Origin: Saprospiraceae bacterium
GTDB lineage: Bacteria; Bacteroidota; Bacteroidia; Chitinophagales; Saprospiraceae
Assembly (NCBI GenBank): GCA_016711125.1
Contig: JADJTQ010000001.1
Coordinates: 868,001 to 932,000, forward strand
Direction of reading: 5' to 3'
Length of the DNA: 64,000 nucleotides
Below are positions 17,214-27,349 of the stretch, piece after piece. The number at the start of each line of letters is the position of its first letter. The first letter of the stretch is position 1. The notes beneath the pieces were generated by a model. That model was not told where the DNA came from. It ran no database searches and saw nothing but the letters and a program-made list of their open reading frames with translations. The translations under genes were made by a program, and so were the position numbers.

Positions 17214-17372
17214 TAATATTGATGATTGTAGATTTCAGACTGTAGATTGGTTGTGGCCTGAGCTTGACCGTTTTAGATAAATTGGTAATTGTTTTTAATT
17301 GTACTAATATTTAAGTTGCACAAGTTTTGGCTGATTTCAGATTTCGGATCCCCTTTTATTATTCCTTTTAAT

Positions 17373-18163
17373 CTAAGTGAAATCACGATTGAAAATAAGG
17401 CTGGTGGTGCCGTTGTCTACATAGATATTTTGACCGGTAATGCAGCGGGCTAAATCAGATAAAAGAAAAGCGACCGTATTGCCTACATCGACTGCGTTGA
17501 TCTCATAATTTAAAGCCTGATGATTTTCGATAAAATCTCGTACCCACTGTTCCGGATCGTCAGACCAGGTTTTAATTAATTCGTAGTTCTGATCGGCGTG
17601 TACATAACCGGGTCCTACCGCATTAACCCGAAATCCCATAGGACCAATCTCGCAAGCCATGCCTCTGGTCAATCCTACGATGGCATTTTTCGCGCTGGCA
17701 TAAATGGCATAGCGAGTCTGAGTAGAATGTGCATGCACCGAAGAAATATTAACGATATTGCCAACTTCCTTTCTTTGCAAGCAGGCATTGACAAATTGTT
17801 TGGAAAGTCGCCACACGGCATGCACATTGACAGCATAGAGATGCAAGAATTCAACTTCCGACACCTCGTGGGCCATCTTACTTAAACCGATTCCTGCATT
17901 ATTCACAAGGCCGTTGACACCACCACAAAATTTATCTATTTTTTCAAACATTGCGGTGACAGCATCGGGATCTTCCAGATTAGCCTGAATAGTCAAAGCA
18001 TGGGGTATAATTTTGAGGCTTTTTCAAGACTTACTTCATCAATATCATTTATAATGATGGTAGCCCCACCATTATTTAGGGCCTCACAAATACCAGATCC
18101 AACACCAACACCCGCTCCTCCAGTGATCAGAATGCACTGATCGCTTAAATCAATTTTTTTCAT
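17373..18163 (-). CDS. Short-chain dehydrogenase/reductase (SDR), one frame break
   Basis: From ATG 18163 the frame gives MKKIDLSDQCILITGGAGVG, a Rossmann cofactor loop, then breaks after SKLYP. Adding one base to the four-G run at 18002-18005 joins it to ALTIQANLED... and on to 17373, for about 263 residues, the normal SDR length. The NNAG strand motif (near residue 90), the catalytic Ser in NISSVH and YxxxK (YASAK) are all present, so the enzyme should be an active NAD(P)-dependent dehydrogenase. It probably oxidises a sugar, sugar lactone or sugar acid in this locus. Its start lies 10 nt after the stop of the RraA gene, so the two are in one operon. Confidence 0.85.
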
Positions 18164-18172
18164 TGCTCAAGT

Positions 18173-18858
18173 TTACATAATGCCGTAGGTGCGAAACGCT
18201 TCCACCGCACTCATTCCGTTTTGAATTGCGTTTTGTACTAGTTTTTCTCCATTTGCTTTTTCCGTCGCCTTTGCCAGGATTTCATTTTCATGTATTGACG
18301 GAATAATACACACCCCATCAATATCACCAAAAATAATATCTCCGGGATTCACCTCAACCTGGCCAACTTTTATGGTCAAGCGAAAATCAACCACGGTGCC
18401 CCTGGGTCCCTGATCCTGAGCATAGCTGCCATAGCTAAAAGTGGGAAAATTTAAATCCAAAATGCCTGGAGTATCCCGGCTATAGCCATTTAATACAGCC
18501 CCGGTTGCTCCTAAAAACATGGCCCGGGTACTCACCAACTCGCCCCAAAGGGCATAATCAGGTGTAGCTCCACTTGCGAAATATACTTCATTAGGTTTCA
18601 GGTCGTCGAGTGCCTCAAGCAATAAACCAAAAGGTTTTTCCTTATGTAAATGACGATTGTGATCAAACAGGTTTTCAATTAGAACCGGCATGACTCTTCC
18701 TACGACAACCATGTCGTGTCGCAAAGCTTGATCGCCGGTGGAAGGAATTGATGCAGCAGACCCATTTGGTCCATTACATCACCGACCACGGCGGTAAAAA
18801 GATGATGACGTATAGTCTCGAATAAAAGTTGATCCGAAATAGTGGCACTTGATGACAT
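18173..18858 (-). CDS. RraA-like (HMG/CHA aldolase-type) protein, one frame break
   Basis: From ATG 18858 the N-terminus reads ...TAVVGDVMDQMGLLHQFL, then breaks; adding one base near 18726-18730 joins it to ALRHDMVVVGRVM and the rest, about 228 residues. The family core is clear: GDVMD near 28, GxLVSTRAMFLGATGAV with its conserved Arg, and GDIIFGDIDGVCIIP. RraA-like proteins outside Enterobacteria are usually class II aldolases or decarboxylases on 4-hydroxy-2-oxo acids (HMG/CHA aldolase) or oxaloacetate. Here it could cleave a keto-deoxy sugar acid made by its neighbours. Inference of substrate is weak. Confidence 0.82.
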
Positions 18859-18875
18859 GACGATAATGAAATTAA

Positions 18876-21800
18876 TTAATGAATCAAATCGGGGGAATTT
18901 ATCTTGTAGGTCTCGACATCGCGATTATTGATACCGAAGATTAAATACGGGTGATTTTGAATTTTGATTGGCAATATAGTTCTGGTATCTCCCCGAACAT
19001 TTAATCCCGTTAGAGTTGAGGAAATATTGGTAAAATGCAGATCGCCATCATTCCTTAATAGAATTCCATGATTCGCATTCATCTCTCCCAGTTTCACCCG
19101 GTTAAATTCATTATTTCCGGCTAATAAGATGTCTTCATCGCCATCATTATCAAAATCTATGGAATGGATCGCGTACACCGGAGCGATTTGAGCCTCAACG
19201 GGCAACGGAATAGCTTGCAATCCATCGGCTTGCACATCAAAGATTACTGTGCGTAGGTCATTAATAGTATCGGTAGAAGGGTTCGGAAGATTTTTGAGTA
19301 AACCTGCCATGTCAATCTGCGCGTAGTCTTTATAGCTGGTAAAAAACTTTTTTAAAGATGGCACCTGACCGATTAAATCATCTCGTGACACCAGGGGGTA
19401 GGAGCCCTCACCGATGTAGCAACTCAGTATTGGGTCAATCGTTTGATTCTGATCAAAATCGCCGTAATAATTAATGATGGGTTTTTCTGGAGTGGCAATC
19501 CATTGGCTGTTTAATCCCAAATTTCCTACCACCAATTCAAATTCGGGGTCATTGTCGAGATTGGTTGCATAAACGGTATTAAACCAACCCCTTTCCTGGG
19601 ATTGATGTTCCAGTTTCCAGCCGCCATTTTGAAAAGAATAAATCGATAGCGGCTCCCACTCACCAACTAAAATCAATTCGTTAAAACCGTCCTGATCGTA
19701 ATCGGTAATTATCGCGTCCATTACATGGTCATTGACAAAAGGTAAATCTCCAGTCAATGCAAAATGACCACTTCCATCATTCAATAAAACATAATTTTCA
19801 CCAGCCAAAGGAAATTGTTGTGCTTTATAACCGGTGCCTAAAAAAATATCAGAAAAACCATCCTGATTCAAATCAGCCACTGCCAGGCATTGGGCGTTCG
19901 AAATGATCAGGGGAAAGTCTTGGGCTTTGGAAAAAATACCTTGGCCATCATTTAAATAGTACCGCAATGCATAGTGAGTGTCTCCATCCGGATACCCATT
20001 TCCACCGGATGCAATGAGGAGGTCCAGGTGCTTATCATCGTTTAGATCAGTCAATGCCAAATCGACATCTTCATAGGTAGCATCTTCAATAAAGGCAAGT
20101 TGACTGGTTGGTTTAAATTCAGCCGAAGCTGTCTGAAGAAATACCTGGGTTGGCTGACCTTGTGCACCTGCAGAGACCAGATCCTGAAGTCCGTCTGAAT
20201 TTAAATCACTTCTGATTAAAACAGGTCCTGATCGCGAATAGAGTTTTGGCAATAATCGCTGGACCCGGAAGTCATTGAAATCATTCTCGCGATGTGCAAA
20301 TTTTAAGATCTCCTGTTTTTCGAATATTTTTTGGAAGACAGCAGCCTGATTCGGATTCTTTTTAGTGCCGGTATTTTTTTTTCACAATGAATCTGGAATT
20401 GACTGGTACGACATCAAACAATTCACGGCTTCCATCAGGCCAGAGCACAACGAGTGAATCGATTTTCTGAGTTTTCCCAAGACCAAAATAGATCTGAGGT
20501 TCAACCGATGATTGAAAACCCCGGCTCAAATAGAGATCACGGTGATAGGTTTGCTCCGGGGTGTAAAGAACCAGGTGGGTTCCGATGGCGCTAGTCGAAC
20601 CACCCGGTGTATCGAGTTTTATTTTAAGGTAATTACCCAGCTTTTTTTCGACGGCTGTATTTTTATAGATACCGGCAAAGTCATTAACATTATTAACGAC
20701 CAGATCAAGATCACCGTCATTGTCAAGGTCGGCATAAGCTGCACCATTTGAAAGTTCGATTTTAGTAAACCCCCAGGTGGTGCTGCTGTCTGCAAACTGC
20801 ATCCCGTTTATATTTTTATAGATTTTATTAGGCACTTCAATTTTTGGCATTTGCTGCAAGAGCTCTTCTATGTGATCATCGATATTGCTGTTGGCACCTT
20901 CTTTCACTTTTAGGTCTACCGCAAATGATAAAAAATCCATATTGGTATAATCACGGAGATAGCCATTGGTGACAAAGAGATCCTGGTAACCGTCTAAATC
21001 GTAATCGGCTACCAATGCAGACCATGACCAATCGCTGTTGGAGACACCGGCGATCTGACCTATTTCCGAAAAGTTATTTCCTTGATTAAGCTGAAGCATG
21101 TTACGCATGTTTTGATTATAGAAACCTTGCTTCAACAGTAGTTGATATTTATCAAAATTGTCGGCTCCGGACGTCAACTTAATCCGGTAATTATCCTGAG
21201 GCAGCATGTCGAGCGTAACCAGGTCAGTTAATCCGTCATTATTAATATCTGCTGCGTCTGAGCCCATTGAAAATAATGAGGTGTGATCGAGCAGGTCTTT
21301 CAGTTGTTCCTTAAAAGAACCATTTTGTTGATTGATGTATAGATAATCTTCTTCATTAAAATCGTTGCTGACATAAATGTCGGGCCATCCATCAGAATTA
21401 AAATCGCTGACTGCAACCCCCAGGCCAAAGCCAAGCACATTACTGATAATGCCGGTGCTTTGCGTCACGTCGACAAATTTACCCTGATCATTGCGATAGA
21501 GCTTGTCGCCGTAATCATTGTTCACTCTCGATTTAAGCTGACCGATGCTGTTATTAAAACTGGCATATTCTGGGAGTGAGTGATTGAGCAGAAACATGTC
21601 AAGATCACCATCACGGTCAAAGTCAAAAAAAGAAGCTTGGGTGGAATAAGCAGGATCATCCAGACCATAAACCTGCGCTTCCTCTTTAAAGGTGACCGGA
21701 TCTCCTAGTTGCTTGGATTGGTTAATGAACAAAAGATTGCGCCGGGCATTGGGATCTTTGGCGGCCGAACGGCAGATATAGATATCCAACCAGCCATCGG

Positions 21801-22167
21801 CATTGACGTCGGCCATGGTTACCCCGGTATTCCAAAGACCGGCCGCTTCAATACCTGCAGCTTTGGCAATATTTTCAAATTTCCATTTGCCATGATTAAG
21901 ATAGAGATGGCTGGCAACCAGATTACCGGTAAAAAATATATCACAGAGGCCATCATTATTGACATCGCCCGTAGCTACTCCACCTCCATTATAAAAGTAG
22001 CTGTAATTCATCACATTAAAATCGGGTGACTCTTTGAGCGTGTTCCTGAATTTGATTCCAGATTTATTGGAAGGAATGCTTAGAAAAAGAGCCTTACCAC
22101 CATCATTTTGAAAAGAACTGGAAAGGAAAATAAGCAGAGAAAGATATATTATAATACGGTCGCTCAT
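18876..22167 (-). CDS. CRTAC1-type FG-GAP/VCBS protein with ASPIC/UnbV domain, one frame break
   Basis: The 601-residue N-terminal frame starts with a signal peptide and contains FG-GAP repeats (DVNNDGLCD, DVNADGWLD, DFDRDGDLD, DFNSDGWPD, DINNDGLTD, DYDLDGYQD) and an ASPIC/UnbV segment ending in VVLWPDGSRE. It stops in KKYRH at the nine-T run 20374-20382. Removing one T continues through NTGTKKNPNQAAVFQKIFE into the 458-residue second half with more repeats (DLNSDGLQD, DLNQDGFSD, DYDQDGFNE, DFDNDGDED). The joined product of about 1,096 residues is the usual size for Bacteroidota CRTAC1 proteins, often encoded next to SusCD pairs. It is probably exported and calcium-binding; function unknown. 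Confidence 0.88.
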
Positions 22168-22207
22168 TTGAGGAAAATAAAAGTAATAGATTGATACCTA
22201 ATCGTAG

Positions 22208-22215
22208 CAAAGATG
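22208..22215 (-). promoter_or_regulatory. Candidate -7 element upstream of the CRTAC1 gene
   Basis: On the minus strand this reads CATCTTTG, one base off TAnnTTTG, about 41 nt before the gene start at 22167 and after the SusD terminator. It would let the downstream catabolic genes be transcribed separately from SusCD. Confidence 0.33.
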
Positions 22216-22343
22216 ACGAATTATTAAGCCCTAATATTATTGAAAACGAATTTTTCTGAGTACAAGAACGAATTTAGATTTCATCTTGCTAATTGGCTGC
22301 AATTTAGGGTTGTTTGGAGTAGTTATACCCTTGGGATATATAC

Positions 22344-22379
22344 AAAAAAAAAAGTACCAACTTTTTGAGTTGGTACTTT
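22344..22379 (-). terminator. Strong rho-independent terminator after SusD
   Basis: AAAGTACCAACT (22351-22362) and AGTTGGTACTTT (22368-22379) form a perfect 12-bp stem with a 5-nt loop; on the minus strand a run of T (A-run 22344-22353 on plus) follows. It ends the SusC-SusD transcript 24 nt after the SusD stop. Confidence 0.9.
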
Positions 22380-22402
22380 CAGGAATCATATAATCACTGG
22401 TG

Positions 22403-23986
22403 TTACTTTTTGTCCCACCATAACTTGGTCACTCCATTATCGGGTCCACCTAATTTTGCTAAACCAGTGGCCAATCCATCTGCATTGTTATCGTATTCAG
22501 TAGAAGTATAAGGTACTCTTCGTGGAATAGACGTTACCGGAATGGCTGGATCATCCGTAAATAATCTTGGATAAAGTGTCGGATATCCGGTGCGACGACG
22601 CTCAGACCAACATTCCCAACTATTTGGATACAAGGCGATCCATTTTTGGGTAATGATTTGTTCCAATTGTCTTTCAGTGCTACCTCCACCATCGTAGGCG
22701 ATCGGTACGGTTGAAACTGGAGGTGTGCTTGCATCCATGTTTCCTGGCACATTGGTACTTGATACATAGTCATTGCCAGCCAGATCGGTGCCGTCAAAGC
22801 CATATTCCTCCATTGAACTTTGTATGCCTTGATCATAAAATTCTTTGGCACTACTTCCACCCATATTCCATCCGATTAAGGCTCCTTCAGCTCTTAAGAA
22901 GTAAACTTCCGATGCTTTAATCAGGGGCCAAGGAGGACCAGCAGATTCTGCCAGGGTGTAAGGAGCCGACTGATCGGAGGCTTTTTCGTTAAAGCCTGAG
23001 CCCTGTTTGGCTTCTTTTGATTGACCATTGCGCATGCCTTCATAAGGAAATGAAATACCTGGAGGATCGTCAGATGGATCTGGTTGCTTGGCCGGTGCAA
23101 AGTACATAGCCATCCGTGGATCCAGGTAACCTTTGAGAATGCTCTCCATATCACCACTCATTCGATATTCACTCCATTGAGTAATCGTTGTGTAACTGTT
23201 TCTCCAGTTATTACTGGTTTTAACAAATCCATTGTCTGTATTTAGCTCAATGATTCCACTGGCCACAGCACTTTCTGCATTGGTCTTAGCTAAACCGGCA
23301 TCTACATATCGAACCCGCATAGCCAGGCGCAATTTAAGACTGTTAGCAAATTTCGTCCATTTGTCAATATTACCGCCAAAAACCACATCGTTGCCACCTA
23401 AGAATGAAGTCTTGCCGGCATTGCTTTTAAGTACGGCAATGGCCTCATCAAGCGTCTTAAAGAAATCTCTGTAGATGTCCTCCTGAGAATCAAAAGGCAC
23501 TACTTTTTCTCCATTTCCGAACTGAGAATAAGGTATCGGACCCCAGTAATCCGTGGTCCGGTGATAGGCAAATACTTTCCAGACTTTAAAAATGGCATTT
23601 TCTACGGCAAAACCATTGTCAGCCGAAAAGTCCACCACATATTTAATTTGAGGAGCAGCATCTGCGTAAAAATCAACATATACACCATTTAGCCAACGAC
23701 CCACCAAGGTAAACTTGTCAGAGTCGAAGTTGGGTGCCGTCGTAGCCATGTAATTGGCGTAGATATCCGCAAATAGTGAATGCGCCAGCTGAAACGAACC
23801 ACGATCATTGACCCCCACATGAACGGGAAAGTAAAAGGCAGGTGCTGCGGCAAGGCCAAATGTGCCCTGATCCAATTTGTCAACCGTTAGGCTTTTAGGA
23901 TTCGTATTTAATTCGTCAAAATTGTCAGTACAAGCCGGAACGAAAAGAATAGCGGATAAAAGGCTTATATAAAATAGATTCTTCAT
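22403..23986 (-). CDS. SusD/RagB-like surface glycan-binding lipoprotein
   Basis: About 527 residues from ATG 23986, which gives MKNLFYISLL...FVPAC, a lipoprotein signal; a GTG at 24010 would add eight residues and is less likely. The mature start CTDNFDELNTNPK, the central helical repeats (KVWKVFAYHRTTDYWG, KWTKFANSLKLRLAMRV) and the late SEVYFLRAEGAL and TQKWIALYP...WSERRRTGYP segments are typical of the SusD-like family that lids a SusC transporter. It probably binds an oligosaccharide or other ligand at the cell surface. Gene order SusC-SusD with 27 nt between them is canonical; a strong terminator follows. Confidence 0.92.
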   Translation of the reverse strand: MKNLFYISLLSAILFVPACTDNFDELNTNPKSLTVDKLDQGTFGLAAAPAFYFPVHVGVNDRGSFQLAHSLFADIYANYMATTAPNFDSDKFTLVGRWLNGVYVDFYADAAPQIKYVVDFSADNGFAVENAIFKVWKVFAYHRTTDYWGPIPYSQFGNGEKVVPFDSQEDIYRDFFKTLDEAIAVLKSNAGKTSFLGGNDVVFGGNIDKWTKFANSLKLRLAMRVRYVDAGLAKTNAESAVASGIIELNTDNGFVKTSNNWRNSYTTITQWSEYRMSGDMESILKGYLDPRMAMYFAPAKQPDPSDDPPGISFPYEGMRNGQSKEAKQGSGFNEKASDQSAPYTLAESAGPPWPLIKASEVYFLRAEGALIGWNMGGSSAKEFYDQGIQSSMEEYGFDGTDLAGNDYVSSTNVPGNMDASTPPVSTVPIAYDGGGSTERQLEQIITQKWIALYPNSWECWSERRRTGYPTLYPRLFTDDPAIPVTSIPRRVPYTSTEYDNNADGLATGLAKLGGPDNGVTKLWWDKK

Positions 23987-24013
23987 ATTTAGTATTATTG
24001 TTAGATTCACTAA

Positions 24014-27000
24014 TTAGAAATCGAAATTCAAAGAAAGTCCATATGATCGGGTCGTTGGTAAGGAAAATCCTTCCTGACCATCAGAATTTCTACCCGTTGT
24101 TACCAGTACTTCGGGATCGATGTTTTCAGCTTTATTGCTAAAGAAGAAAAGATTTCTACCCACCAGCGAAACACGTGCTTTGAATTTTGGGATTCGGTAC
24201 CCGATGATCAATTCTCTCAATCGTGTATTGGAAGCATCTTTAACGAAAGCTTCACCGGTTGGTGCGTTTCTTCCACCAAGCACGTTCCAAAGTTGTTCGG
24301 CATTGATTGGGGTATTGTTTGGAGTACCATCAGCATTAACTGCTGTTTCACCTGAAAAAACATCTTGTCCAAATACGATACCACCTTCACGACCTTGCAG
24401 CGTGTAATCCAGGAAACCGTCACCAGCACCAATCGCATCGCTATTGGAGGTAAGAGTTCCTCCCTGGCGAATGTCAATCAGGAAACTCAGATTCCAATCT
24501 TTGTAGGTGAATGAGTTGTTGATACCCCCGAGCCAATCCGGGTTGTAATTAGCAACCGGTGTGCTCAATCCTGCGGTCACTAACGGCAGTCCGTTTGCGC
24601 CCACGAGAACACGACCCTGGGCGTCACGCTGAAATCCCCGGGAATATATTTGTCCAAATGGCTGTCCTACTACGACCCTGTATTCCGTCATAAAGCCGGT
24701 GGTCGAGCCCAAATTCAATGTTTGAAGACCTTCAGCCAACTCAAGTACTTCACTGGTATTTTTTGCCCAGTTGATGTCAATATCCCAGCTAAAATCCTGG
24801 TTCGAAACCGGTGTGGCCCCTAAGATGATCTCTACACCTTTATTTTGAATATCAGCCCCGTTCAGAAAACGTGATGCAATACCTGATGCAACCGGTACGG
24901 TAACAGCAAATAGCTGATCAAAAGTGTTGGTTTTATAATAGGTGAAGTCCACCCTCACTTTATTATTTGCAAATCGTGCATCAAATCCCACCTCAGTCGA
25001 TTGAGTAGTTTCTGGTAGCAAATTCGCATTAGGTAAGGTGGAACTCAAGCTGACGGTGCCATTGAAAACTGTAGCTCCTCTGGCAAGCTGATAAGGACCG
25101 GTGTCGCTACCCACTTCTGCCCAGGATCCTCTAAGTTTAAGGAAACTAATAAAGTCGGGTAATGTCATTAAGTCACTCAATACAGCGGTTAAACCGAAGG
25201 AAGGATAAAAATAGGAACGGTTTACTGCTGGTAGCGTAGAGCTCCAGTCGTTTCTACCGGAAAATTCTAAGTAAAGAGCATTAAAAAATCCCAACGAACC
25301 AAATCCATAAACAGATTGTACTTCTTTCTCTGAGAAGCTTTCACTGGGTCTTGGATCCGCCGTATTTCCCAAGGCAAAAAGGTTTTCAACGTTGAAGTTT
25401 ACTCCCGAACCTACCAGCTGATCAAACTTGGTTCTTCGTAAGTTACCACCGCCATTCAGATCCAGGGTTATTTTACTAGTGAGGGCCTTATTGAAATTCA
25501 GGATAAAGTCAGAATTCCACTCGTAACCGTAGTTAAAATTCTTCGTATAACCACCTCCGTTAAAAGTTGTGTAAGTATCAACGAAAGCTCTTATTTCGGA
25601 GAAGTTGTTTGTTCTGTCTAGTGCAGATCTACCTAAGATCGATAGTTCTTTGGTGAGTTGGTATTTTAAGGAAATAAGACCGGTCACCCGCTCTCTTAGA
25701 TTCGGTCGTACAGAACCATTATTAATAGTCCAGTATGGATTACCGCCGCCGTTAAAGCGGGGTATCCAATGATGTTGTCGAACTTGACCGGCCGCATTGA
25801 TAAACTGATAATGAGCAATATCTTCTGTACGTATGTTTCGTGGTAAGATGTACAAATATCGTAATGGGTTGTCATATGATTCCCCACCGATCAATATATT
25901 GCTGAAATCATCACGAATGTAGTTTACCTTAAAATCCGACTCCAATTTGGGTAAAATTTTCGAAGTCACACGTAAGCCTAAGTTGTGGCTTTCGAGATCA
26001 TTACTAGGGATAATGCCACCAGCATCTGTATATGTGTAGGAAAGGTAAGTATTTGAATTGTCACCTTTGATATTCACACCAAGATTGGTGGCTACGGTAT
26101 GACCGGTTCGGAAAAAGTCCGTAATGTTGTCCGGTTGAGGACTAAAAGCATAAGTAGAGCCAAAAGCCGGGTAGTTTGGATCAATAGACCAATGTGCTAC
26201 TTGTTGGCCAGTCATCTTAGGACCCCAGGATGTTGTAGCGGCCGGCGCATAGTTTCCCGCGGAACCTTGTCCGTATTCATTCTGAAATTTCAAGAGGTGA
26301 ATGGCACTTTCGGCAGTGACGTTGATACCAAGAGAAGTGGTCACACCATTGGGCGCTCCCTTACCTGATTTAGTGGTCACAACAATAGCTCCATTATTAG
26401 CCCGGCTACCGTAAAGTGCGGCCGCATTTGCGCCCTTCAGTACCGAGATCTCCTGAATATCATCCGGGCTCAGGTTTCGGATATCGCCGTTCATGACGAT
26501 ACCGTCCACAATGTATAGCGGCTCGCTACTCCCACTGATAGAGCGAATTCCTCTAAGGATTACTTTAGATCCTCCACCAACACCTTCACCAGAACCAGTA
26601 ACTGATATACCGGCTACTTTACCCGACAAAGTGTTTAATACGTTGGGAGACCTGGCAAGTTTCATCTCGTCGCTGCTCACTCCCTGGGCTGAGTAACTAA
26701 GGGCTTTCTTCTCCCTCGATACACCCAAGGCGGTTACCACCACCTCATCTAATTGCACTCCGGGCTGAAGTACAATGTCAACCATTGATCGGCCACTCAC
26801 TGTCACTGACTGCGTGGTAAACCCGGTATAGGAAAGTTGAAGCACAGGATTGGAGGTAGTGAGTTCGATGGAATACGATCCATCAATATCACTGACCGCA
26901 CCATTACTGGTGCCGACCTCCAAAATGTTTACCCCAATGAGCGGCTCACCGTCATTGGAAGTGATCGATCCTGTCACGGTTTGTGCCATAGCATACATGC

Positions 27001-27046
27001 CACCGAACAAGACGATTAATAAAGAAAGTACATAGCTTTTTTTCAT
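24014..27046 (-). CDS. SusC/RagA-type TonB-dependent outer-membrane transporter
   Basis: A 1010-residue protein with a signal peptide (LLIVLFGGMYAMAQ), an N-terminal carboxypeptidase-like domain (VTGSITSNDGEPLIGVNILE), the SusC plug signature (VVVTALGVSREKKALSY, SGKVAGISV, LRGIRSI, PLYIVDGI, LKGANAAALYGSRANNGAI) and a C-terminal beta-barrel ending in Phe (LNFDF). It should import the ligand captured by the adjacent SusD across the outer membrane with TonB-ExbBD energy. It heads the minus-strand catabolic locus and is divergent from a LacI-type regulator. No N-terminal STN domain is seen, so signalling through an anti-sigma factor is not expected. Confidence 0.95.
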   Translation of the reverse strand: MKKSYVLSLLIVLFGGMYAMAQTVTGSITSNDGEPLIGVNILEVGTSNGAVSDIDGSYSIELTTSNPVLQLSYTGFTTQSVTVSGRSMVDIVLQPGVQLDEVVVTALGVSREKKALSYSAQGVSSDEMKLARSPNVLNTLSGKVAGISVTGSGEGVGGGSKVILRGIRSISGSSEPLYIVDGIVMNGDIRNLSPDDIQEISVLKGANAAALYGSRANNGAIVVTTKSGKGAPNGVTTSLGINVTAESAIHLLKFQNEYGQGSAGNYAPAATTSWGPKMTGQQVAHWSIDPNYPAFGSTYAFSPQPDNITDFFRTGHTVATNLGVNIKGDNSNTYLSYTYTDAGGIIPSNDLESHNLGLRVTSKILPKLESDFKVNYIRDDFSNILIGGESYDNPLRYLYILPRNIRTEDIAHYQFINAAGQVRQHHWIPRFNGGGNPYWTINNGSVRPNLRERVTGLISLKYQLTKELSILGRSALDRTNNFSEIRAFVDTYTTFNGGGYTKNFNYGYEWNSDFILNFNKALTSKITLDLNGGGNLRRTKFDQLVGSGVNFNVENLFALGNTADPRPSESFSEKEVQSVYGFGSLGFFNALYLEFSGRNDWSSTLPAVNRSYFYPSFGLTAVLSDLMTLPDFISFLKLRGSWAEVGSDTGPYQLARGATVFNGTVSLSSTLPNANLLPETTQSTEVGFDARFANNKVRVDFTYYKTNTFDQLFAVTVPVASGIASRFLNGADIQNKGVEIILGATPVSNQDFSWDIDINWAKNTSEVLELAEGLQTLNLGSTTGFMTEYRVVVGQPFGQIYSRGFQRDAQGRVLVGANGLPLVTAGLSTPVANYNPDWLGGINNSFTYKDWNLSFLIDIRQGGTLTSNSDAIGAGDGFLDYTLQGREGGIVFGQDVFSGETAVNADGTPNNTPINAEQLWNVLGGRNAPTGEAFVKDASNTRLRELIIGYRIPKFKARVSLVGRNLFFFSNKAENIDPEVLVTTGRNSDGQEGFSLPTTRSYGLSLNFDF

Positions 27047-27265
27047 AAAGTAGAATTTTATGGTTTGTAGATTTCACACATCCTTGCATAAAGCCAAATT
27101 GATTAGATCCCAATACGTTTATGGGAAGAGGTAGAGGATCTAAATTGGAATCGCTAAACAGAGTTATCGTTCATAACTAGAATGTATAACGATTCAAACT
27201 ACTAAAACGTAGCCTCCCTTAAGAGAGAATCTTAGCGAGTGCCAAGATAGGTATTATTCTTTTTG

Positions 27266-27277
27266 TGTGCGCGCACA
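27266..27277. promoter_or_regulatory. Putative LacI-type operator, 12-bp palindrome
   Basis: TGTGCGCGCACA is a perfect palindrome with a central CG, the usual shape of LacI/GalR operators. It lies between the divergent SusC gene and the LacI-family regulator, about 18 nt before the -7 element of the regulator. On the SusC side, CCAAGATA at 27242-27249 (TATCTTGG on minus) could be a -7 element, placing the palindrome in its -30 to -40 region. Dual control is inferred. Confidence 0.55.
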
Positions 27278-27294
27278 ATAGACGAAATCTTTTA

Positions 27295-27302
27295 TATTTT
27301 TG
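27295..27302 (+). promoter_or_regulatory. Candidate -7 element of the LacI-family gene
   Basis: TATTTTTG matches TAnnTTTG exactly, 48 nt before the GTG at 27350. It argues for the downstream start because the alternative TTG start at 27263 would lie upstream of the promoter. Confidence 0.45.
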
Positions 27303-27349
27303 CCCAAAATCAGAGAAATGCTACCCAAACGGAGCAGATAAAAGTACCC

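Noticed and set aside
20374..20382. Phase variation by the T9 run in the CRTAC1 gene
   Set aside because: Considered because long homopolymers can switch genes, but many short runs in the window are broken in the same way, so a sequencing error is more likely.
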